Source: Axinella damicornis
Lineage: Eukaryota; Porifera; Demospongiae; Axinellida; Axinellidae
Direction: 5' to 3'
Assembly (NCBI GenBank): GCA_963931865.1
Contig: OZ007510.1
Coordinates: 11,237,698 to 11,301,697 of the forward strand
Length of the DNA: 64,000 bases
Numbering within the stretch: the first letter of the stretch is position 1; each line of letters starts with the position of its first letter. Under the pieces are notes generated by a model. The model was not told where the DNA came from and searched no databases. It saw only the letters and a program-made list of their open reading frames with translations. Positions 1-8,266 of this stretch are shown here, one piece after another. The translations under genes and the position numbers were made by a program.

Positions 1-484
1 CCATACTGCTCATACTCTGCCGCTTGTGTGTGGGGGTCGCTGATTCGGTTGGATTGTAGATTGAGTAGCTGTTCGCTGCTTGCTAGCTCTTTGCTGCTTG
101 CTTTGGTTTGAGCTCACTGCTTCAGACTCACGTGATCCTGGAGACCTACCACGTATGCGTACTAACCTCTCCCTTTCCTGGCTCACCTCGACTGTTAACT
201 TAGTTTGTACCGTGGGAAGCCTTTATTATCAAAGGCACCGACAGGACATTATATGCTGAAGAGCCCGCGCAAACTGTACATCCGGTGAAATATACATATT
301 GCCCGGTGCAATATGTATATTACACTGCCATACTTATCACATGCAAGTTCAAGTGATTGTCTGCCCGAATGATGATATACAAGTTCTCAAAGATCAAGCA
401 ACTCATATACACAGCTCAGTGTACATGTACATACCAGGTCTACCTAAACTCAGCTAGGATAGTAGTCCCAGTTAAAGTCGGCTA

Positions 485-938
485 CTATTTTATCAAAGTT
501 GTTGACATCTTTCCTGGGTTGATGTTCACGGTCACCGAACAGTTCCCAAACAACTGCGCAAAACCAGGAACTGCAGGGGCTGGAGTTGCAGACACAGTAG
601 CCTTGCATGGTTCCAGCTCTGGCTCTTTCGTAGTAGCTCCTATTCACTGATAAAACGGCAAACGAAACGGTTCAACTCACTGACGTCAGGATTTTCAAGC
701 AAATTCTCGGGGCACATTTCGGTAGAACAGTCCCTGTTTCTAGTCAGCCTCCACTCCCGAAAAACTGCCATAGCCCAGCAGTATTCTTCTGCGTATTGGG
801 CAGCACATAGCCCTTTGAGATCCTCCTTTCTTTGTCACTCTTGGGCTTCTGGAATCTCTCAGGCAACACTTCCTTCTTGCCTTTAGCAATCTTGGCCTTC
901 TTCAAAGGCTGAAAATCATCGTTCTCTTTATCGGCCAC
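485..938 (-). pseudogene. KIAA1958/DUF3504-like gene relic, internally deleted
   Basis: Minus-strand coding remnant. It starts at the ATG at 938 (MADKENDD...), has a basic N-terminus and then the pattern FQKPKSDKE...NTQKNT, which precedes WAMAVFREWR in a shifted frame (one base missing near 775) and then CPENLLENPDVSELN. These are the hallmarks I know from the N-terminal region of KIAA1958-like (DUF3504, Crypton recombinase-derived) proteins, which are abundant in sponges and corals. After about 645 the frame changes again and the sequence jumps to what looks like the family's C-terminal tail (GNCSVTVNINPGK), ending with TAG at 485-487. The whole central recombinase-derived domain is absent. 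The family assignment rests on remembered motifs. An unannotated intron instead of a deletion is less likely, because the missing part would be hundreds of codons. Confidence 0.6.
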
Positions 939-1015
939 TCCAGCGCTCCAAAATAGCTAGCTAGCCAGCTCAGTTCTCACTCGAAACTCGACCTCAAAAG
1001 TAATTTACCGCCGTT

Positions 1016-1079
1016 TGACGTCATACAGTGTAGTTGCTAAGCAGCTGCCACAGTTACTAAGCAACTGTGCAGACGTCAT
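1016..1079. promoter_or_regulatory. CRE and X-box-like site cluster upstream of the minus-strand relic
   Basis: A perfect palindromic CRE (TGACGTCA) lies at 1016-1023, followed by two tandem X-box-like inverted motifs, GTTGCTAAGCAGC at 1033-1045 and GTTACTAAGCAAC at 1053-1065, and a CRE-like GACGTCAT at 1072-1079. The cluster sits 78-141 bp upstream of the ATG at 938, a plausible proximal-promoter distance. CREB/ATF and RFX factors bind such sites in animals; their use here is inferred. Confidence 0.45.
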
Positions 1080-1080
1080 C

Positions 1081-1247
1081 GTTTAAACCGGTTCATACTG
1101 GTACAAACTAGTTAGACCATACCTGTTCCTCGGGTTTTATCGGAAATACAATATTCAGTAAGACCTCGGTCTTATTGAATATTGCTTCGTGTATTTCCGA
1201 TAAACCCTCGCAGGCATGGTCTAACTAGTACTTAACCAAGGTTAAAC
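1081..1247. repeat. Long imperfect palindrome (MITE-like)
   Basis: The two halves are reverse complements over about 60 bp of core (1107-1166 versus 1170-1229, both ending in ACTAGTTAGACCAT), with weaker outer complementarity out to GTTTAAAC-like ends. There is no coding capacity. It lies between the CRE/X-box cluster and the first visible RPSA-like exon. Confidence 0.7.
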
Positions 1248-1316
1248 TTCATTTTAATGAACCAATATTGTGTACTGTACATGAATTCATGTCCAACTAA
1301 ATTTGTCTTCTTGCAG

Positions 1317-2485
1317 TGGGCTGACACTGCTGGTGGAGATGTAAGTTGCAACTACCCTTGAAACATGTACAAGCAGAAACAGTAGACACATCTCTTACTC
1401 ATCTCTCAACCCTCTCCTCTCCGCCACATCCTCCTGCTTCTCACCCATCCTCTCCTCCACCTTCCAACCCTCCCCTCCTCCCAAACCTTCCCCTCCTCCT
1501 CTCCACCTTACAACCCTTCCAACCCTCCCCTCCTCCTCTCCACCTTCCAACCCTCCCCTCCTCGACCCTCCCTGTCCACCTCCCACCCCCCAGTGGGGTG
1601 CAGACGTTGGAGGCACTGCTCCCATTGTTCCAGGTGGTGCGCCCACTGCTGGTGGGATGACGACCACTGGCACAGGAATAGCCACCGGTGCTGCAACAAC
1701 CACCCCAGGGTTCATGGCAGGTGACCAGGACTGGAGCGTGGGCCCGACTACCTCCACCAAGGACTGGGCTGATGACACAGGAGATTGGGGCAATACCGAG
1801 CCCAAGGTAGAAATAGTGTTGTGCATAGCTTTCAAGTTTCCACACCCACCTGTATGCATTGGGTTGTGGTTTCAATTACTAGTTCACCTAAGCTACAATC
1901 ATCGTCCCATCTTTCTGGCATGGGTACAGATATTTGCAGATCACTTGTCGCGTGCGTGAACGAAGGATTTCGAATTGTCCAATGAAATGACCGAAATTCA
2001 TGTGACTGCCATAGAATCAGTGCAACGAGGCGCGTTCAAGATGTAGCTTCAGAACTCGTTCAAGATGTTGATTCGTTACATTCGCTCAGCAATCGAGCTG
2101 CGCCGTTCTTCTGCACGGAAGGGCTCACATTTCATGTAACTGTAAACCGTTCTGTGTATCATTGCTGCACGGTCCTCTCGCTCACCTGAAACTTGTAAGT
2201 TGCTGTATATTTTGAGGACTCACTTTTTGCTGCGGGTTTGGCAAAAACTGGAGATGTCTCTCCATCCCTTAGCCTTGGGCCTTGGTCACGTGTGACTAAT
2301 TATTTCATTGGACGGTTTAAAATCCTTCCGTTCCTGCACGCGACAAGTGACCTGCAAACATCTGTAGATGCCTGGGAACAAGGCCATGACTCTGTCAACC
2401 TATGTTACCTGTTAGATGTAGTTGCTGACCTGCTATTTCTTATTATGTCATTTCTTTCCTGTAGGCCACAAGTGGAAAGTGGTGA
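1317..2485 (+). CDS. 3' exons of a ribosomal protein SA (RPSA)-like gene, partial
   Basis: Three phase-0 exons can be read: 1317-1340 (a 24-nt micro-exon encoding WADTAGGD, flanked by ttgcag and gtaagt), 1594-1806 (71 codons, preceded by cccccag and followed by gtagaa) and 2465-2485 (ATSGKW then TGA, preceded by cctgtag). The joined product has a Gly/Thr/Ala-rich stretch followed by acidic Trp repeats (DQDWSVG, TKDWADD, GDWGN). This matches the intrinsically disordered C-terminal tail of 40S ribosomal protein SA / laminin receptor, which carries (D/E)W(S/T) repeats. The conserved N-terminal RPS2-like domain is not in the window, so either a long intron runs off the left edge or this is a partial copy. 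Calling it RPSA is inference from composition and repeat pattern; the splice signals are seen directly. Confidence 0.55.
1390..1590 (+). repeat. Pyrimidine-rich minisatellite in RPSA-like intron
   Basis: An almost pure C/T tract built from repeated ccaaccctcccctcctcc-like units lies directly upstream of the splice acceptor at 1593. It creates spurious proline-rich and glycine-rich reading frames on the two strands. Confidence 0.7.
1914..2373. mobile_element. MITE with about 80-bp terminal inverted repeats inside the RPSA-like intron
   Basis: The segment 1927-2012 (GCAGATCACTTGTCGCGTG and onward) is reverse-complementary, with scattered mismatches, to 2284-2364. A weaker match extends to about 1914 and 2373. 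The central 270 bp has no coding signal. The element lies entirely within the last intron of the RPSA-like gene. Confidence 0.65.
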
Positions 2486-2629
2486 AGCAACTTCTGGACA
2501 TTTTTGGCATGAGTACATGTAGTAATAATCTTCTTGTATATGAAAATCATTTTGGTATAATGATGACAAATGGGGTAGGATGTTTGGACTGATTTTCCCC
2601 AACTGATGTTTGTTTGCACGCCCAGTCCC

Positions 2630-2671
2630 TAGCCTCGTTCCCAGGCCGTTTATGGCCTGGGAACGAGGCTA
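2630..2671. mobile_element. 42-bp fold-back element with 10-bp direct flanks
   Basis: The element is a hairpin, TAGCCTCGTTCCCAGGCC, a six-base loop, and its complement ending in GAGGCTA. It is bordered on both sides by gcccagtccc (2620-2629 and 2672-2681), which looks like a target-site duplication. It belongs to the TAGCCTCGTTCCC family seen elsewhere in the window. Confidence 0.65.
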
Positions 2672-2681
2672 GCCCAGTCCC

Positions 2682-3470
2682 CAGAGTACAAGTGTCTAAA
2701 TCTAAAGTACCTTTGAATGTGAGTGTGTAAGTTAATAGCCCGTGTGACCTCGTCCTACCCCATCCATGTATAAAATAGCTGGTGGTCTTGGTCACCCAGA
2801 AGAGATTTATTTTTTGGAGCGGATCTGCTGCCCATGCAGGAGGTTCTCGAGCTGATACCTAGCTAGCTCAATGAAAGTGGTTTCATGCACGCTGGTCATG
2901 GTTCAACCATCAGGAACATGAAGGGTGACTAGAACTGATCACCTGAAAAGGAGCTTTAGTAAACTGAAAAGTTTTAGTCAACCAAACTGCTGATAATCTG
3001 ATACCAGTTGCACGTCCTTGGCCTCTTCCCCAAATCTGCATGCATCTTACCTTTATATTTTACAGTGCATGCATTGATAGGACCTATAGCTTACTGACAA
3101 GCTGACTATACTTGTGCATGGTTGCAGATCATGATCTGATCACCACTTCCTATATATAGCTACAGTCACATGCAGCTAAATACACAGTGTACATTGCTTC
3201 ATAATTAGCTACTACTGATATTGCATGCTCAACAATCAAAATATAGATCTATGCATGCACAGCACATCCACTGATCCAGCCAGTTGCACCTTCAACCTCA
3301 CGCATCAGCCATGCATGCATGTATATACAGTGCATGTAGCTACTAGCCATCAGCGTATACCCATTGGCATGCATGCGCCACGTACTGTATTTATGTATAA
3401 TTATAATATAGCTTATCGATCTTTCGACATCAATGTTAAAGTCATGAGATTACATTCATGGTCCTATAGG
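2682..3470. other. Intergenic spacer, no gene seen
   Basis: AT-rich spacer with many GCATGC and TAGCTAGC-type short palindromes. I see no coding potential or RNA gene. Confidence 0.5.
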
Positions 3471-3500
3471 AATTCGAATTTGGCTATGATTCACATTCCG

Positions 3501-3574
3501 TTCAAAGTGCATGGAACCTCCTACAGTGCTAGCTTGCAGCTTGGAACTAGTTCTGATCTCTAATGCAGAGCATC
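3501..3574 (+). promoter_or_regulatory. Conserved 5' flank of receptor copy 1
   Basis: The block containing cattccgttc, gcatggaacctcctacag and aactagttctg recurs just upstream of receptor copies 2 (8200-8266), 4 (19507-19579) and 5 (minus strand, about 26279-26335), and in degraded form before copy 3. It ends in gcag followed by agcatcATGAAACTTG. This could be core promoter and 5' UTR, or a 3' splice acceptor. No TATA box is obvious at a fixed distance. Confidence 0.45.
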
Positions 3575-5770
3575 ATGAAACTTGTGAGTGTGTTCTTGTT
3601 TCTGCTGATTACTGGGATCTGCAAAGGTCACAGCAATGTGAGTGTTCTCCAGCTGCTGGTTGTTCTGAATGTTCAAGGTGGACATGGTGTTCCAAGATGG
3701 GACAGGGGAACTGAGATCCTCCCAGCTGCCCAGCTGGCTGTGGAGAGGATCAATGAAGACCTCAGCTTCCTACCTGAGTATCACCTGGAAATTGTGCCAG
3801 TGGACACAGGGACATGCACCAGTGATTTCAACAGTGAGGCTAGTGCTGTTATAAACTTTATTCATCAGATCACTCAAGAAGAACAGCACGTAGTTGGAGT
3901 TGTAGGGCTGTTTTGCACCAGTGTGGCTCAGCTGATATCACCACTAGCTGGACACAGAGGAATTAGTCTCCTACAGATTGCTGGATCAGCATCACCTGTC
4001 CTTCGCAACAATGAGAAGTATCCATACCTTTGGCACATGACACCCTCATCTACTGCATATGTTGAAGCTGTGTACAGGATGATGGATGAATTTGGATGGA
4101 CCAATATTGCAGTAATCGGTGGTGCAGATGGTATATATTTCCACACTGCGATAGCATTTGGCCAGTATTGTAGTCAAGGTGGAAACACCTCTCAATCTGT
4201 GGATGTATCTTTGCTCATTCTGGATGGGCACGTTTCATCTGTACTAAAGAGCTTGAAGCAATCAAGGAAGAGGATTGTTTTTGCTTCAGTTGAAGCTACA
4301 GTAGCAGTCGAGATCATCTGCCTAGCTTATCAAGAAGACATGACTTGGCCAAACTATGTCTGGATATTCCCTGACCATTACATCGAAGACCTGCTGTTTT
4401 ATGCAAATGATGTGTGTGATGGTGAGATTCTGAGGAGTGCACTGGAAAGAGTGTACCTCCTCCATTTTCATCTCAGTTCCAGTAACGCTACCCTGACACC
4501 AAATCCGTACGTAAATGTGATGCACGATTCAATACAAGCTTTTGCACTTGCCCTTAACATGACGATGGTCCATCTCCAAGCAATGAATTTGACACTGGAA
4601 GACTATCACCTGGGAAAATCTGACATTACAGATATACTTCAAAACGAAATGATGAGTTTGTCGTTTACTGGTGTTCTTGGCCGTGTGGAATTTGACAACA
4701 ATCGAGAACGTCAGACAAGAGTGGATATTATTCAAATCAGAAATGGAAGTGCCTTGCTAGTAGGAAATTATGATCCAGTTTCAAGGGAGACGGTGCTTGA
4801 GAACTACAGCAACCCTATGGATGATATGCTGAACAACGAAATACCTCGGATTTACATCCACTCTCCATTGCCACTGACTGTGCTACTGTCTACTGTGACT
4901 GGGGTGTGCATCATTCTGACAACTATTGTTCTTGCTCTGTTTCTCTACTACCGCAAGGCAGTTGAAGTCAAAGCCACAAGCCTACCACTCAGTCTTCTTA
5001 TGATTTTGGGATGCTACCTCCTATTCATGAGCACCTTGTTCCACACTGTCTCTGATGCAATTGTTAACCATGGTCCCTTCTTCTGCAATGCTGTCATATG
5101 GTGTGCTGGATTGGGAATTCATTTCATTTTTGGTGCAGTGCTTGTGAGAATGCTTCGAATTTACCGCATATTTGGATTCTTTCGGAAAATGGGAGGAAAA
5201 CGATGGTCGGATTGGTTTTTGTGCATTGTAGTTTTCTCCATAGTGGGGGCTGAGGCTATGCTTCTGCTCGTATGGTTAGTGGCTGATGTGTTAACTGTCA
5301 GAGATGTTGAGACGTTCCAAGCAACAGCCTCACCACCGCACTATGAAGTTGTGCAATTCTGTTACAGTGAATACCTTGGGGTTTGGACTATTGTGGTTTT
5401 TGGAGAAGTGGGAGTATTGATATCAGTGGTTGCCTTTCTTGCATTCAAGACCAGAAAAATCCGGCAAAAACATTTTAAAGACACAAAAAAGGTGAATATA
5501 TACCTATTCATGATGATAATGCTGATATGTGTTCTTATTCCATTCTGGTTTGTGCTGAGAGCTGTTAAGGATAACGCTGCAAGCATTGTCGTTCTGTATC
5601 TTGGTTATGGTGGAACTGCAACCCTCTGCCAACTTTTGCTGTTTGTTCCGAAAGTCTTGCCACCCCTTATAAGGGATATACTCCCGAAAATGCCAGAAGA
5701 GAGGCTCAGAAGTCGTGCAATAGCTACTGTATCAACATTCAGATATTTTAGTTTGAAAGCACACAGTTAA
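3563..5770 (+). CDS. GABA-B-like class C receptor, copy 1
   Basis: Single-exon gene for 735 residues. Residues 1-21 form a signal peptide (MQSIMKLVSVFLFLLITG). Residues about 28-420 form a Venus-flytrap ANF-receptor domain with several N-glycosylation sites. No cysteine-rich domain follows, which favours GABA-B over metabotropic glutamate receptors. Residues 437-700 form a 7tm_3 domain: TM1 from PLTVLL, the TM3 Cys508 and ECL2 Cys600 expected to pair, FKTRKI at the end of TM5, KDTKKVNIYLF before TM6, and the family's F-x-P-K at 694-697. The ligand is unknown. The second Met (3575) is the one conserved in most copies and may be the true start. The C-terminus (after RLRSRA) diverges from the other copies. 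It is the first of four rightward copies. Confidence 0.9.
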   Translation: MQSIMKLVSVFLFLLITGICKGHSNVSVLQLLVVLNVQGGHGVPRWDRGTEILPAAQLAVERINEDLSFLPEYHLEIVPVDTGTCTSDFNSEASAVINFIHQITQEEQHVVGVVGLFCTSVAQLISPLAGHRGISLLQIAGSASPVLRNNEKYPYLWHMTPSSTAYVEAVYRMMDEFGWTNIAVIGGADGIYFHTAIAFGQYCSQGGNTSQSVDVSLLILDGHVSSVLKSLKQSRKRIVFASVEATVAVEIICLAYQEDMTWPNYVWIFPDHYIEDLLFYANDVCDGEILRSALERVYLLHFHLSSSNATLTPNPYVNVMHDSIQAFALALNMTMVHLQAMNLTLEDYHLGKSDITDILQNEMMSLSFTGVLGRVEFDNNRERQTRVDIIQIRNGSALLVGNYDPVSRETVLENYSNPMDDMLNNEIPRIYIHSPLPLTVLLSTVTGVCIILTTIVLALFLYYRKAVEVKATSLPLSLLMILGCYLLFMSTLFHTVSDAIVNHGPFFCNAVIWCAGLGIHFIFGAVLVRMLRIYRIFGFFRKMGGKRWSDWFLCIVVFSIVGAEAMLLLVWLVADVLTVRDVETFQATASPPHYEVVQFCYSEYLGVWTIVVFGEVGVLISVVAFLAFKTRKIRQKHFKDTKKVNIYLFMMIMLICVLIPFWFVLRAVKDNAASIVVLYLGYGGTATLCQLLLFVPKVLPPLIRDILPKMPEERLRSRAIATVSTFRYFSLKAHS

Positions 5771-6249
5771 GTTTCAGTTGGGTTGACTATCAAGCCATAG
5801 TGTCCTTGACATATGCGTGGCTTTGTCGTCGTGCCATTCCCACGATATCAGTTTTGTATCAGATTCTGCAATTCCTCAACTATTGCTATATGTGTTACAG
5901 TGTTTGTTATCAATGATGTATGCATTATGCAAGAACTTTGCTTGACATAATCATTGTACATATTTGCAGCAAGAGCAATCTATGTCTGCATCGCATTGTG
6001 TATTCAGTCAACTGATTCATATCACTATGTACAGTGTCGGCGAACACCTAGTCAAGTTGCCTAACGCTGTTTATATATACATGAGTGCAGTGTCACATCT
6101 TTAAATTTCTTGTGGTGGGTAATTACATACTGATTAGAATCCAGAGTCCATGGCAAATCCTGACCATTTGCTGATCTATCACATACTGGTAGATAATATT
6201 GCCTGCAGCAAATTCCAACCAAGGTTAGCTATATAGTTTGACCTCCTAA
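5771..6249. other. Spacer after receptor copy 1
   Basis: No gene, repeat family or clear polyadenylation motif was recognised in this AT-rich stretch. Confidence 0.4.
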
Positions 6250-6289
6250 TTGGTCTGCATGCATTCTGATATCTTTCTGCTACTGACAC

Positions 6290-6770
6290 TTCAGCAGCAC
6301 ATTGCTAACCTATTGCCTGCAATATTGCAAGAGGTGGACTCCTACAATTATCTTGGGATCCTCTTGTCATCAGACCTGTCATGGACACAGCCCATTACCA
6401 TCTGTGGTAAAGCGAGAAAGCTAACTGGCCTGATCTACTGTCGTTTCTGCCAGGAATTTAAACCCTGAGAGTCTGTTTCAAATGTATATCTCACTTGTTC
6501 ATCCCCATCTTGAGTATGCCAGCCAAGTCTGGAACCCCCCCAAAATTTGGTATGTTCTCTTGAGAATGTACAAAATAATTTGCTCTAAGTATGTATGCAA
6601 AGCAGTGGGATAGCAGCTACGATGGTTTATTAACTCGGCCATCACTTCAGCAACGCAGACTCTTCCTGGATCAAATACTACATGGTCTCTTTTATTTTCC
6701 ACCTGGTATTTTTGTAGAGCAAACTCCAGTTCAAAGTGACCAGTCTGGGATGCTATATAGCCTCTTATTT
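6290..6770 (+). pseudogene. Degenerate LINE reverse-transcriptase C-terminal fragment
   Basis: Reading across frames, the sequence gives VDSYNYLGILLSSDLSW, ICGKARKLTGLIYCRF, then in other frames HLEYASQVW-like text, KQWDSSYDGLLT, LQQRRLFLDQ and HGLFYFPPGIF. These are typical of the thumb and C-terminal part of jockey/CR1-type LINE reverse transcriptases. Stops and frameshifts are frequent and the catalytic core is absent. It lies between receptor copies 1 and 2. Confidence 0.7.
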
Positions 6771-7159
6771 TTGCCAGTACATGCATGTTATGTACCTCGT
6801 TCTTTAGTGTAACTCGTGTTCCACTGGATTCAGTAGTTTTGAGAATCCGATTAATTTGCAGCTGCCGAATATAGCTATGTGGGAGTATAGATATATAACT
6901 AGTGGGGGGTTTGAATTGTTACTTTTGTACAATCATATGCACACTTAGCTATAACGTTAATAAGGTGCAATTGCAGTCCTCCATATATACATACATACAT
7001 GTCCTGGAGAAGGAATGAGTTAGCTACAAGAAGATCGAGTGGTCTTGTATATTTTACCAGGCAATTAAATGCCTTCAATCTATCTTACAAGACCCTGAAA
7101 GTCTGGTGAAACATTCCAGATAAACAAAAAACAGTGAATGTATGAGCATTCTAGTATAG
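6771..7159. other. Spacer, no gene seen
   Basis: AT-rich sequence with short ATAC microsatellite-like runs near 6990. Nothing else was recognised. Confidence 0.4.
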
Positions 7160-7312
7160 GTGCTAAGAACTGCTAATGATCCTGCTTGAAGCGTTGGTGT
7201 AGTGGAAGTGCAACCTTTAGCTCCAACAACATTGCTAGTTAAGTCTTTCCACTAGTTAATATACAACAAGAGAGGCCCAGAAATCGTGCAATGATTCAGC
7301 ATGTGAGCCAAT
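7160..7312 (+). pseudogene. Relic of a GABA-B-like receptor 3' end
   Basis: The sequence tgctaagaactgctaatgat followed by cctgcttgaagcgtt matches the end of TM6 and the following loop of the intact copies (VLRTVNDPA). After degraded sequence that retains tgcaacc and gtctttccac pieces, it ends with aggcccagaaatcgtgcaat, the same text as the C-terminal tail of copy 4 (LRNRAMIR). Much of TM7 is deleted. It indicates an extra, older receptor copy between copies 1 and 2. Confidence 0.65.
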
Positions 7313-8199
7313 GAGTCCGCGGTATCTATATGATAACTCATTGATCACCAACAGTCCATAAGAACTACGTACCTATACACACAATGATTGGCTGCTAACA
7401 TGCAGGACACTCATGTACAATGGCTGTCGTCATGATGTTTGTGACTGAAATACCAGCTAGCTACATGTGCAGTGGGGTTTAATCTTGCAAATGAACGTAA
7501 CTGCAATCTTTGGTTCCCTATAGACATAATAATTCCTGTCTGTGTGGTTTGATCAGTGGGAAATGATAGGGAATGGAAGACATTCCAATTTGTCTAACTA
7601 GTCTTAAATAGTAAAGAAATGTGTCACTCATTTAGCTACCAACATAATGGTATCAAGTGCTGGAGAATTAGCTGATATCTGGCCTCAAACAATTCCACTT
7701 GATGCCTTGCTAGCTAAACATGTCAACAGGCTATGTTCAGTGTGCAACTGTGCATTCCATGAGAGCTAAAGTGGGTGGGAATTGGAATTGTGTGGGTGTT
7801 CATGTCAAGGACTTGTTAGTTCACAATGAATGCACAAGCATATGCAACTGTCCCAGGAAATCTACAGTGAAAATCTAGGGAATGGTGGAATGGATCTTGT
7901 GGGGTGGGGAAATTTCTTACTTTGACTTCCTCAGCGTACCGTGTCAATCATGGTAAGGGTTGTATCAGATTGCATGCAGTTATTAGACTGTGCACTAGCT
8001 GGTGTTCTAGTCATTGTTCAAATGATGCATGTGTATATGGGTGACCAATCACTATTAGTCCCATGATCGCCATGAGTGTATCTGCATGGATGTGTTTTAT
8101 AACTGCCTGCATCAACGGGAGGTCTAAATACACAGTGTAGATTGCTATAGCTACTAAGATATTAATTCATAGTCCTACAGGAATATGATTTCAGCTAAG
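7313..8199. other. Spacer upstream of receptor copy 2
   Basis: No gene was seen. From about 8124 the motif gaggtctaaatacacagtgta begins the 5' flank shared with other receptor copies. Confidence 0.4.
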
Positions 8200-8266
8200 T
8201 CACATTCCATTCAGAACCTCCTACAGTGCTTGCAGTTTGCAAACTAGTTCTGTGGTGCAGAGCATC

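Noticed and set aside
1346..1875. Proline-rich plus-strand and glycine/arginine-rich minus-strand frames
   Set aside because: Products of the C/T-rich intronic tract overlapping the RPSA-like exon; no start context or domain.
3928..4231. Antisense frames inside the receptors (for example MWKYIPSAPPITAILVHPN), recurring in every copy
   Set aside because: They recur only because the sense sequence is conserved; no separate coding signal.
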